Below, piece by piece: positions 20,152 to 30,730 of a DNA stretch of 64,000 bases. A model generated the notes under the pieces. The model had not been told where the DNA came from. It did no database searches and worked only from the letters and a program-made list of their open reading frames with translations. Source of the stretch: Hyaloperonospora brassicae. Lineage: Eukaryota; Oomycota; Peronosporomycetes; Peronosporales; Peronosporaceae. Position numbers and translations under genes: made by a program. The DNA lies in the NCBI GenBank assembly GCA_947650285.1, contig CANTFL010000090.1, positions 558,001 through 622,000 of the forward strand. Reading direction: 5' to 3'. Positions within the stretch are counted from its first letter, which is position 1. Each line of letters opens with the position of its first letter.

Positions 20152-21657
20152 ATGTCATCGTCCGAGTTGGGCGACCTGCTACTCTGTCAATGGGAGCACT
20201 TGGCCGCATCTGCTGGTGCGTCGACTGCAAGCAAAAGGGGTACAACCAACTCGCGACTGAAGGCTTCTTGTGGTCCGTCAGGTGTACTACGCACTACTAT
20301 TGACGACACAAGACGGCGTTGTGTCCCTGGATCGCTGGGTCTCGTTGTTCAGTTCAATCCAAGTCACATTGAGGTGGGTGTCATGCGTGTCGTTCATGCG
20401 TTGTAATCGTGACGATGGAGATAGTCAAAGGGTGTGCAACGTGCAGAGTAAACGACCAGTTGACCCGCAGCTCTTGAAAGCGTCGACGGATGAATCTGCT
20501 GTTACCCAAAAGACATTGGGGTTCAACTTCACCCTCGCCAAGTGAGTGCGACGACCAGTTTTTCGATCAGCCTTTGCTTTCCATTGTGACTGCTTGCCAC
20601 TGTTCCTGCATGTAGGAAAGCAGAGTACCTATGTGGACTGCGTTTTAAGACACACGAGGACCAGCGCCTTCCTTCGGTCCAAGCGACTGGTATTGAAGAG
20701 CGGGGAGTAGAGCATTTCGTTCTTGTCAACGTAGCTCCGTTGGTACCCGAGAGCCTTTTTTATCGTTTCTCCAGCACACGACACTCACCTTTGCTAATTC
20801 TGCGTGAGTTGATGCAACAGGTCCGGGGCCACGTGTTGTTCGTGCTCGACATGGACCTCGTCAACCCGCAGAGCCTGACCAAAAAGTATATGCACTACGC
20901 TCTTGGGATCTCCCGAGCGATTCAACGCGAAGACTTTGCGCTCGGTGCGTGGGTAAACAGTCACTTAACCGTCTTGGTTTGCACTGATGTTCAAAGTCGT
21001 AAGCAGGGTTCAACAGCGCTGGAGCTTGGTCATCGGTGAATCACTTGCATCTGCACGGGTACTTCTTCCCTCAACGTGAAGACCGGACGAGTGCAAACTT
21101 TCCCGTTGCAAGTCAAACGAAAGAAGTGTTATTTCGTGTTGGCGGAACGCTGGTGAACCGCCTTCCAGACTGGGCAGCAACATGTTTCGTCATTGAGGCC
21201 GAGGACGCAGCTAACGATGGCGTCGAAGTTGCACAGATCGCGTGGACTCTGTTGGAGCTTCTGCAGTCTCGAGGAACTCCACATAACCTCCTTGTTGTAG
21301 ACATGAAGGTGTTCATCTATCCGCGTCAACCACAGTGCGAAAATGGCACTGGTCTCTCGAGCAGCTACTCGAACACAATGTCAGCAGCACTTGTGGGACG
21401 GCTGCGCATCGCTGTGGCGGAGCTATCGGGACTTGTTGTTGTTGGAGATCGCGCAGATTACGAGAATCTCACCGAAGAGACGTTCAGCGCAATTCTGGAC
21501 AGCGAAGTGTCGCTTTCAGCGGTGAGGTTCGCAATTGTCTCTACCACGCTACAGCCGAGTCTACTGATGATCGTTTCGGTTTTGTTATTGTGCGTTCCAG
21601 GCCGAAGAGGCTGCACTCGTAGCAACGTGGAAAGAAAACATACGATTGAGATGGTAG
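20152..21657 (+). CDS. GDP-hexose phosphorylase, VTC2/GDPGP1 family
   Basis: Five exons (20152-20373, 20447-20541, 20616-20944, 21007-21521, 21601-21657) with four GT-AG introns of 73, 74, 62 and 79 nt join in phase to 405 residues, close to family length. The HIT-superfamily active site HLHLH is at residues 228-232, after the FNSAGAWSSVN block. The N-terminal VPGSLGLVVQFN and the C-terminal LDSEVSLSA blocks also match VTC2-type proteins. These enzymes phosphorolyse GDP-L-galactose (plant ascorbate pathway) or GDP-D-glucose (animal GDPGP1) to the hexose 1-phosphate and GDP; which substrate applies cannot be told from sequence. The start ATG at 20152 is the first in the exon. The gene appears intact. 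Confidence 0.85.
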
Positions 21658-22658
21658 AAATTGTACGCGTCTCCTCCGATCGAGAGTCTGGTGGATGTAG
21701 CCGAGCGAAATGACACGCAACAAACGGTGGTTTCGCACCGGATTGGCGTTCTCATGAATCGTTCGTTTCACGCTACTACTACTACTACCATCATGGCAGC
21801 TTTGATAAGATGCGTCCTTTGCTTTCACGTTTGTACACGATTCAGCATCGATTCTGTACCTGTGTTTTTGCAATATCTCCACAAAGCGATTCGATCCAAA
21901 GCGATCACCGAGTTTGAAGAATGTTGCGTGCACCGATGCAGGCTTCGGGCTGGTAGTCAACCGATGTGGTCATGCGCAAGCTAGTGACTACGATCAGACA
22001 ACCGCAACGATTATTGAGCATTATTGTAAGGTTTACGTTTTTCACTACATGCGAGAGACTGGAGCGTCAACATACCCACATCCTACTGCTATGCCGCCAT
22101 TGCAATACTTGCAGGACAGCATTCATGCATCATAACGTGAAACTCCGAGCAGTCTGTGTGTCCCTGAGGATATATTAGTATCGTGCGGCTCCAAAGTCGT
22201 AACGGGATCGTCGTACACGTTGCTTAGCATGTTGTTTTGCTGGAGGTACTTGAACCTGATCATCTGCTTGACCGGGGGCCTTGCCATGACGGTTTGCACT
22301 CACGTTAGATTGACAAACAACTTCTTGGACAGTGTGTAGACCATTCGGGGCGGTGTACCGGGAACTAGCACCAAAGCCGTCGAATAATACTTGGCAAGAG
22401 TCTGCTCAATCTTGCGTCAATCGCCAGAAGAGGGGAAATCAAATGGTGGCAGAACTTCGACTAAGTCGATACTCACTTGGTAGTACGTACATTCTTGACC
22501 GTCTTGACTGTCGTCGGGATAGGAAGGTCACCACGCTGTGACACTCTGCAGATGACGATGACGACATGAGCTCATGGAGAGCGCAGGCGCTGAGGACCCA
22601 TAGTGCACGAAGGATACGTGTACAGCCTCAACATCGACAAAGCTGGGCAATGTACGCA
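21658..22658. other. Intergenic between convergent genes
   Basis: About 1 kb with short frames on both strands. A minus-strand frame at about 21960-21541 has protein-like composition but overlaps the antisense of the phosphorylase exons and shows no domain. Nothing is supported as a gene. Confidence 0.4.
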
Positions 22659-24192
22659 TCAAAAGTCCGCCGTGGTCCAGCTTCGTTCACTCCCGCAGGT
22701 TTTCTGCTGCTGTAAATTACTGAGCTCTCGGTCAATGGCTTCTAAAGCTTCTAGGCCTCTGGACGGGATGGAGAGGAAACACTTGCTCGCAACAATAAGC
22801 GGGTTGGTGCAAGAAGCATTGTCAGGGTTGACTCGAATGAGTGTCGCTTGCGGACGACCGCAGCCCTCTATCACATCTGCAACGACCATTTCGGTTTCTC
22901 TCCGGACAGATGGAACCTAGCGCAACAAACATGTCAGAGTTGTCGGAGTCACGCTCTTATGCTCATTGTTTACCGTACGAACCCGTGTTCCGCAGCCTAT
23001 TTCGAGCACGACCAGGTTCAGCAAAGGGTCTTCTTGAAGTATCTACAGTAGAGCGATGGACAGTAGTAAGTGAGCGATCAGCGGTAGGCAAACAAAAAAC
23101 TACCGCAAACGTACGAGCTCCATCACTGATTCCCATGCAATGTAGCGGTTCTGCACAGCGACCAGAACATTGGCAAATGTCAATAACAGGCACAACCGAG
23201 TGACACAAAACGATAGCGTCCCATCCGTTGCACCTCTTCCGACACGTTTGCAATCCATTGGCGATCGCGGAACATCAGTACGTTTGGACGTCCTTTGCCC
23301 CCGCACTCAGGACAAGTCGTTGCCGCTGCGCCAGGCGCTCTCATCGTTGTCGCATCCAGATCAAAGCGGAAGTCGACAGGCAGCGTCCAGGTCGTTTTGC
23401 ACGGCTCTCGAGCGCTGGTCTCGACATCACCTGCACACTGCCACGTCTCCACGTTGCCGTGCAGCTCATACACTTCGTTTGTTTCGAAATCTCGCGTCCA
23501 GTGCGAGTCCACCTGCAAATGCCGCCACATACCATCCACACGCATTCATCACAATGGAGCAGCATGATGACGACAAGCGACGCGAAGTGCGCACATTCGA
23601 CGTGTAGACAAAGAAGGGGTCGTTCGTCACGGACTCGGACGTCACACCAGCTGGAAGAGCTCCACACTGGCTCAGTCGGTCAAAAGCGGCTCGAAACTTG
23701 GTTCGCTTTTCAACCAGATTGCTCGCTCGGTCAGTTCGGCCTTTTGTTCGAACAGCGTCTCTCCACTTGAGCAGAATCTCGTATCCTCGATGGTGTTTCG
23801 CATCTCGGTACGAATTCGTACAGCTGCCCCAAAAGCCATAGAAAAGGTCTTCGTCTTGCTCGAGCATGAACGGATCACAGAGATCGTGGTATTCCACGCC
23901 CATTTTGTCGTAAGCGTCCACTTTAGCAATGTCCCTAGCAGTGCCACAAGGTATCACGTTAGAGTGTCCGATGCTCATTGAAACCATAAACAGCTCAAAA
24001 GAGTCCGCACGCGTAAACGGGCAAAGACGAGTCGGCCGAAAATCCAGCGCCTGTTGCGATCAGTAGGAAGTCGGCTGCCACGATTTTTTCTGCGTAGTAG
24101 GGACATACGGCAGTGTCGATGTCAGGTTCACATGGACATTCCAACAGTGGAAGTTGAAAGGTATAACCCAAACGCGACTCTAGGCACCTCAT
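22659..24192 (-). CDS. Sirtuin (SIR2-family NAD-dependent deacylase)
   Basis: Six exons on the minus strand (24192-24011, 23934-23595, 23512-23246, 23150-23115, 23042-22983, 22916-22659) with GT-AG introns of 76, 82, 95, 72 and 66 nt join in phase to 380 residues. Seen in order: the NAD-binding GAGFSADSS (48-56), the AKVDAY-EYHDL and LFYGFWG blocks, TSNVDSH (172-178), the catalytic His in ELHG (192), zinc-site Cys at 200, 212, 241 and 244, RPNVLMF, and LEIGCGTR then LIRVNPDN. The layout fits the sirtuin type with an enlarged insert before TSNVD. Sirtuins remove acyl groups from lysines using NAD. The exact start is uncertain, since the frame is open above the ATG at 24192. Confidence 0.85.
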
Positions 24193-24288
24193 GGAACAGG
24201 TGGCGCAATAGTGCGCACGTACCCGCTGCAGTGTGCCACGTCGCGTGTAAACTGCTCTTCTTGACAGCGGAAGCGGTTGGGAAGTCAC

Positions 24289-25859
24289 CGGATGGCATAT
24301 CGGTCGGATGTCGAATGGTTTGTACGGTACGCGGAAGTTTGAGTGGTCTTTCAGGGTCGTAAGTGGCGGTTTTTTAAGTCAGTGCATCTTTTTGTGTGGA
24401 CGTATTATCATAAAGTCTGGTCGAATCGATCGAGTTTCGACGCTAATGTTGTGGATAGAGCGCAATTATCGCAATGCGAATTGAATGCTATCACGAGCGT
24501 ACTCTGGTGGTACCGACTGATCGATTGTTGATCCACTCTCTCCAGCAGCAGGTGGTCGGACCTTTCCGTCACGGGTAACCCAACACTAGAAAGTTGTGGA
24601 GCTACAAAAGAGATTGGAGCCTTGTGACTACCGCCTTTGCTTTTCATCGTACATCTCCACAAGGATTGCAAATTCATCCCAGCCGACGTGTCATGCGCTA
24701 AGTAAAAAAGATGAACAGTATGTGATCCACCCGCAGTTGTCAAATGGAGCACGTTGTTCACTTGACCGCGCTACTTGCAGGAACGAGTCGTCTCTGTTGA
24801 CTATAGTGTACATCACTAACCACTCTTTACTGGTTATCGTGTTGTACGACCACGTAGTGTCAACGAATCGAATGTCGCTGAATCGGTCTTCTATGACTTG
24901 ATGGTGTGATGCCGATTGTTCACACTGATCGAAGACAAGCACAAGGTCCGGTCAACCGCGTCGAGTCGTTCATTGCAAATGATTGGAAGGCGACCACAAG
25001 CTCTCGACTGTAACGTCTGAACGGTTTAGACGGATAGAGACGACTACACGTGATTGAAAGCGTCAACGACAAATTGGCTGCTCTATTACTTTTCCACCAC
25101 CTCTTGTCACTAAAAAGGTGGCGTGCCAACCGAACAGCGAAAGCTAATCGTCTGCATACGCTGCGTGCGTGTCTTCCATCTCATGCGACAAATGTTTCTT
25201 TGCAAGAAGTATTGCAATTACGGCAGCTGGATGCGCATCAAGAAGAAGCTGCATTTCTTTGCTTTCGACTGGTGAGATTGCATCGCACTCAGGAAAACAC
25301 GACAAGCAAAGGGCACGGGAATGGAGTCCACGAAGCTGGTAGAGTATAACAATCGTCACAATGAAGCTGCCTGAGGTACAGTTAGTGATGATTGTGTTGT
25401 GGTTGGTCTGTTTATTCTCGCTGGACATGGTCAAAGATGGACGCAGCAGAGCTATCAACAGTCGACGAAACATACACACACAAGAGTAAGAAGGTGCCTT
25501 GATCCATCACGCACGTCGCTCAGCATGTTGTAGTTGATCATGCAACCATCTTGAGACAATCGGTCTCGCGCGCTACCACAAAGTACAGACGATCGCGGCA
25601 TTGAGAAGGTCTGTATCATACCCCAAAGTTGTTTATTGCTTGTTGACACTCTGCACGGTGCAAAAACAGAAGCGATCGAAGGATCTAACGGCCGGTTTAC
25701 CACCACCGACTCACTGGAAAAATGCCAACTCCTTCTTCAATAGCCGCAGCAATCGCCCAGCGACAAAGTCAATATATCTCGACGTGCTCCAAAGCGTATG
25801 TCTGTCGATTCGAAAGGTGTTCGTGCGGTCTGTTTCGAATCAGTTTGGTATTTCCGGTC
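24289..25859. other. Region with unassigned coding-like fragments
   Basis: No gene model could be built. The minus strand shows short protein-like frames at about 24942-24691 (around KEWLVMYTIVNRDDSFLQVA) and 24690-24640, possibly exons of a gene upstream of the sirtuin. A minus-strand frame at about 25479-25144 contains one hydrophobic stretch. None shows a recognisable domain, and the joins are not consistent. Confidence 0.3.
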
Positions 25860-27047
25860 ATGGACCCAACACGTGCGCCTGAGGAGCGCACGCGAACGGC
25901 CCACGCGGCCGTTCAGGAGCAGCAAAGTCCACTGCAAATGTCCCATTGTCCAGTCGACGTCGCCGTGTTCCTGGGCGGGTCGTGCAACCCCACGACGTGG
26001 CGACGCGACATTGCAGTGCCGCTCTTGACCGCTAACCACGTGCGGTTCTTTGACCCGCAGGTCGACGAGTGGTCGCCCGAGCGCATTGCAATGGAGACGC
26101 GCGCAAAAGAACGCGCGGCACTTGTCCTGATTGTAGTCGACGGCCGCACGCGGTCGCTCGTGTCGATCCACGAGGCTGTCGAGTTCGTCTGTCGCGGCCG
26201 AAGCGTACGCCTCGTGATCGACGACGTGCCGAGCGGTCTCGTGATCGAAGGCGCAGTCGTGTCAACCGCCGAGTTGGCGGACCTCAATGGCGCGCGACAG
26301 TGTCTAAGGGACGTGGCGACCGAGCGACGCCACGTCAAACTGTTTCCGGACGTGGCCGCAGCGGTCGGCGCCTGTAGTTCAGAGCTCCTGCAACTGAACG
26401 AGCGGCGGCAACATCGTCGACAGTCTGGACGCTCAATGGCTACAAAGCCGCAGGAGGACGAGGAGGAAGAGAAGAACGAGGAGAAAGAGGCGCTGATAGC
26501 AGTAGACGGGACCCGATTTGGTGGGCCGCCTTGGACGGACCTTTTGCCGCGGCAGAGCTACACGGGCGGCTCGGTCTATTTGGGAGGCAACGTGGGCGCA
26601 ACGTCGTGGCGAGAGGAGGTGGCCGTGCCCCTGCTGCGTCGAGCTGGAATCGCTGTCCACGTACCGGCTGTGGACTACTGGCAACTCGGGGTGCCGTCGG
26701 GAGCTAATACGCCTCGACGGCGATCTCGGACGGACTCCTTGCACGACGTGAAACAGCTTCGGGCGACATCGGCGTTGGTTCTGTTTGTCATTCCAAAGCA
26801 CTTGCGCGCGATTGCGGCCATGACGGAAGCAGTGGCGCTCGTGCTGAGTCGCGACGCGGTCGTGCTCGTGGTAGAGCCTGTCGAGGAGGGCGACATGATC
26901 GAGGAGGGAGTGGCCCTCACGGGTCGCGAATTGCACGACTTGACACGCGCTCGAGCCTATCTGCGCGACATGGCCGAACGGAACAATGTCGCCGTGTTCC
27001 CGTCCGTCACAAACGCTGTCGACGCTATCATTGCGATGGTCGCGTAG
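25860..27047 (+). CDS. Protein with two nucleoside 2-deoxyribosyltransferase-like domains
   Basis: The frame codes for 395 residues from ATG 25860. The first domain (about residues 33-185) begins VAVFLGGSCNPTTWRRDIAVPLL and has the FDPQVDEWSPE, LVLIVVDGRTRSLVSIHEA and RSVRLVI blocks typical of the nucleoside 2-deoxyribosyltransferase-like family. A Glu/Lys-rich linker (about 199-215) joins it to a diverged second copy beginning VYLGGNVGATSWREEVAVPLL. Family members bind nucleotide-type ligands in a Rossmann-like fold; the reaction here is unknown. The second copy lacks the CNPTTW signature and may be structural. The frame is open 46 codons further up, but base composition changes sharply at 25860, so that ATG is preferred. 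Intronless. Confidence 0.75.
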   Translation: MDPTRAPEERTRTAHAAVQEQQSPLQMSHCPVDVAVFLGGSCNPTTWRRDIAVPLLTANHVRFFDPQVDEWSPERIAMETRAKERAALVLIVVDGRTRSLVSIHEAVEFVCRGRSVRLVIDDVPSGLVIEGAVVSTAELADLNGARQCLRDVATERRHVKLFPDVAAAVGACSSELLQLNERRQHRRQSGRSMATKPQEDEEEEKNEEKEALIAVDGTRFGGPPWTDLLPRQSYTGGSVYLGGNVGATSWREEVAVPLLRRAGIAVHVPAVDYWQLGVPSGANTPRRRSRTDSLHDVKQLRATSALVLFVIPKHLRAIAAMTEAVALVLSRDAVVLVVEPVEEGDMIEEGVALTGRELHDLTRARAYLRDMAERNNVAVFPSVTNAVDAIIAMVA

Positions 27048-27559
27048 TACGTGAACGGAAACGTCTTCAAGTCATCGACTCGGGAGTTCTACAGTGCACA
27101 ACGGACGTTTGGTCCCCGAGTCGCATAATGAGTGACCGAGTGTATGGAAAGAGTATGTTTGATGGTGTTTCGTGGTGATGATGATGATGGTCTTGTCGGG
27201 GGTGGAGAAGAGCTCGTGCAGCAGTTCCAGGCGCAATGGGTAAACAGAGAGAGAGAGAGACACTCACTGTACACCGCTTCGCCTCGAATACGCGTTGGAT
27301 TATTGACCCGACCGGACTCAAAGTGCCCCGATCCATGTGCTTGTGCCGACTTTGAACAGCCTGAAGGCAAACTGCGTTGCGTCCACGCGATCCGTAGCAT
27401 GTTCCAACAGCGTAAGTCCATTGCGACGGTCAGACGACTGCCAAAGGTGTTGGCCCAAGTGGACAACGCTATGCATAAAAGTGGGAGCAAGCAGAACGCC
27501 ACACCAACGTGCAAGAACTGTAGATTCGACGCAACGACACTTCACAGCCTGGTCGCCCA
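27048..27559. other. Intergenic between convergent genes
   Basis: Short GA-repeat (near 27245-27262) and low-complexity sequence. An open plus-strand frame at 27132-27578 overlaps the end of the next gene on the opposite strand and has no domain. Likely the two 3' UTRs. Confidence 0.45.
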
Positions 27560-29061
27560 CTACTCGGGCGAGAGGTAGACGTGCTCCATGCCATCCTCTT
27601 CGTAGCTGGACACAAGATGGTAGCGCCTGTCGTCGAGGCAGACCTCGCGGGCGCACACGCGCTCGTACACCAGCACGGACACCACGACGCACGCAACCAG
27701 AATTTGGCACAGCAACAGCTGGTGCACCCACATGGAGAAGAAGCCCAGCATGCCATACTCACACAGCGTCGTAGCAGCGTACGCAAACGCACTCGACGTG
27801 TTCGTGCACGCCTGCAAGGCTACAAACTCGTTCAGCAGGTCGTCCACGTGCTCCAGTTGGTCTCCAATCGGGTCCAAAAACTCCTTCTTCATGCGACGGC
27901 CAACGTCTCCTTGGCGCGACGCTCGGCGCTCCAACTCTTGCTGGATCGCAGCCGCTTTCCCTCCAGTCTCTCGAACACTGGCCACAGCATCGGCAAACGG
28001 CAGCGAAGCGTTCCCAGGGCATTCAATGTAGTAGCTGGCAACTGGCGTCGCGCCCACGAGCTCGAGCGTACTGTTCATCGGCGCCGCGCAAAAGTCCGCC
28101 ACCATAACTGTCGAGGACAAGTAGGCGCCAACGAGCGTGTGCGAGATCGGCACGACGCTCAAGATCACGAGAATCGAGAGACGCAGGGGAGAGACCATGG
28201 CCCACCCGACAGACGCGATGGACAAGAAGCTCGCGAGCACGACAGCCAAGATCGCGCCGTTCGTCGAGGCCTCGAGCAGAAAGTAGCTCGCTTCCCAGTC
28301 GCTCGCCATGTCCGAAAAGTCCGTCGGCAGCATTGCGTCCGATTGGTTCCACAGGTCTTTCGACGCATGCACAAGTCGCAGTGCTTCAATGGACAGCTCA
28401 AACGCCGCAGCGGGTACCTCAGTCTCATTGAACGACGTGATCAAATTGTCAGCAGTGACCCGCAGTGCGTCACTCGCGTGCGAGCTCTGCTGCGTGAGCT
28501 CCCGAGCGTCGTGGAACAAGTCGCTGGCGTTCGTCATCGTCTCCAGTACGACACTGGCGCTGTACTTGACGTGAGCTTCTCCCAGGAGTCCGCCCAGGGC
28601 ACTGAGGGCCAACACACTCAGCAGTGCGACTGCCACTAACTCTGTTGACGTCGTGTCTGCGGCATCCGAGCGACGTCTCCGACCTACAGCGACACAGACG
28701 CCACAGCCACAGCCACACACACAGACTCTCAGTACCCTATCGGTACAGCAAACGACACCGCCCGACCTCGAGACCGAGTGGATCGGCACCATACAAACAG
28801 CAAATGAGTGCGTTACGTACGCAAGTGGACGTGCAGTATCGTGCGCCGCACGACGAGGACGCAGAGGACAGCAAAGACGGCGACGCCAAAGCCGAGCGAC
28901 CCGAGCAGGAGGTTCTCGAGGAACGAGCGGTAGGCGTCGGCGCGCAGGTCGAAGCGGTTCGAGGCGACGCCGAAGCGGCCGAGCGAGTGGAAGAAGGCCA
29001 CTAGGTCACGCGCGACGTGGCGGCGGTAGTCCGGCGGCAGCAATAGGGACGAGTGGGGCAT
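27560..29061 (-). CDS. Tweety-family-like membrane protein
   Basis: Two exons on the minus strand (29061-28817 and 28736-27560) with an 80-nt intron give 473 residues, within the usual range of tweety homologues. Seen: the N-terminal FFHSLGRF block before the first membrane helix, a second helix with a Cys-rich stretch between them, a long extracellular-type region with several N-glycosylation sequons, two central helices, then ADFC-x2-P, a YYIEC segment, and a last helix after LCEYGMLGFF. Animal tweety proteins were described as volume- or calcium-related anion channels, and more recent structures suggest lipid handling; the role in oomycetes is unknown. The start at 29061 is the ATG just before the conserved N-terminus. 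The donor (GTAACG) is somewhat weak. Confidence 0.7.
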
Positions 29062-29376
29062 GACGACGAGACGCGTCGCACGGGACGTTTCGATCCAAAA
29101 TGGGCACAAAAGAACGCCGAAAAAGAGAAGAAAAAACACACACACACATTGTGCAGTAAACTACGGTGTAAAAAACACGCGATGGACATCGTAGCCCATA
29201 ATGGTACATAGAGCGAAACCGGGCAGACGACACACGGCGACAGGTGACGAGCAGTTGAGCAAAGATGCAATTTAGTTTTGTAAACATCGGTATGTGTGAA
29301 TGACATATTGATATGCGTATTAGTGCAAGTCGAAGGTGACGTTGTGGGTATGACCGTACATGGTATCGAATGTGCC
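29062..29376. other. Intergenic upstream of the tweety-like gene
   Basis: Contains a short CA run (near 29136-29149). No gene is seen. It likely holds the promoter of the minus-strand tweety-like gene and ends at the LTR of the reversed gypsy element. Confidence 0.4.
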
Positions 29377-29845
29377 TGTAGCGGAGCTACACAGATCTTA
29401 AATTCAGAGGAATACTTAACGCTCTACGAGCAACTTTGCTTCAAAAAGCCCGACTCAGAGAGTCATCAATCCCAGAGAGCTTTCGGTCCCTGTTCCAGGG
29501 TACTAAACGATTCAAGAGAATCACAGCACATAGTGCTCTAAGAATAGCTAGCTTTTACAAAGTATTGCTAGATTCTTACCGATCTAAGACGCCTTAGGAA
29601 GGCACGTGTTTTAATCGATCACTATAAGGGACTGAACATTATTTCTTCTTTAATCGAAAGAACATCTCAGATGAACGTACTTGATCTTGACACTAATGCT
29701 CGAACTAATATCTCCTGATAGGTCCCGTACGTAATTCGGTGGCAGACTCTTGTCCGCCCCCCAAAACTGATAAAGTATTCTAATATCATCTTTAATGGGA
29801 CTCCGTCTCTTGTGTAAACCACACACGTTGTGTAACCCCGTTACA
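29377..29845 (-). repeat. 3' LTR of the reversed gypsy copy
   Basis: On the minus strand the LTR starts TGTAACGGGGTTACAC and ends CTCCGCTACA, 469 bp. The polypurine tract GGTGGGGGAGAG lies just before it (29846-29857 on the plus strand). It is related to but clearly diverged from the LTRs at 9348 and 16467. Confidence 0.85.
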
Positions 29846-29947
29846 CTCTCCCCCACCAGACTGACATTATCGTGAAACGTCAATTAAGTTTTTTCCGAAG
29901 AGGACGGTGTGTGCGCTTAATCTCGCGGTTGATGAAAGCACCAAACC

Positions 29948-30700
29948 ATGGCATCGTCACCCCATCAGTCTCGAAGTCTTTCGTCTTAATTCGACCTCGA
30001 GTACGAGGCGGACTATGGTAGCGATTTCCAATGTCCCATCCAAGAAGGGACACTGCCCAACTCATCTGTGCTTAAGGCAAAACCTCTTACAGCGTCAAAA
30101 TTCTTCGCCGAACGTGACGAAGTTAATGCGACCTCGGCGCAGTAATATACACTCAATGTAAGCGGTTCAATCATCACCAACCCTCTCGATAACAACAGCA
30201 GTTGACTATCCAACAAGAACAGAGCGCTCGGCGCCATACGCATCTTGATACAACCCTTGAGAGTCGCCGTATTGATGCGTTTACTCCACCCAAGTGAAAG
30301 AACGTATACGCCAAATGGTAGGCCGTTCGTTGACATTGTGGGCTATTGGCACTGAACCCAAATCTCCTGAAGGGGTTGCGAGTCGACAGGCGCTTTGTGA
30401 GAAGCACCTTAGCCTTATTAGACGACTCAAAGTCAAAAGAAGTTGCGACTTTACACGCAAGCACGGGGTACAACAGTTGCCTCTATCAAAGGTATTTTCA
30501 TCCTCCTATACGCCGGCAAATTACAAAAGGAAGAAGGCAATGCGCTTGTTCGCTGGGTGTATCGAAAATGATACCTCAGCAGTGTGGTAGTTTTAATAGC
30601 AAATTTCAATGTGGCAGCCGTTCGTCTAGACCGAATTTTTTTTGGAATGGCTACGTCAAGCTTAAGGTCAGAGTCAATTGCGAGCTCGCAACCGCTATGC
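29948..30700 (+). pseudogene. Antisense ORF of the reversed gypsy copy (broken)
   Basis: Starting at ATG 29948, the plus-strand frame resembles the antisense ORF at 16361-15591: both begin Met-Ala-Ser, then share SRSLSS/SRTLSS, DYGSD, RQxxGRSLxxWA, an ILLxAGxL segment, RWVYRK and LSSV. Stops and frame changes interrupt it, for example a stop soon after the SLSS segment and another directly after RWVYRK. Conservation of residues across two strongly diverged copies indicates past selection on this strand. The strand is opposite to pol of the same element. Confidence 0.6.
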
Positions 30701-30730
30701 TCCGACTGTGCCGGCAGTTGTGAGATTCGG

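Noticed and set aside
24193..24288. N-terminal extension of the sirtuin
   Set aside because: Open frame without an ATG; an upstream exon is possible but cannot be supported.
25722..25859. N-terminal extension of the deoxyribosyltransferase-like protein
   Set aside because: The composition of the extra 46 codons is unlike the rest and the conserved domain begins well after the ATG at 25860.
27132..27578. 148-codon plus-strand frame between two convergent genes
   Set aside because: Overlaps the end of the tweety-like gene on the other strand, contains a GA repeat and has no domain.
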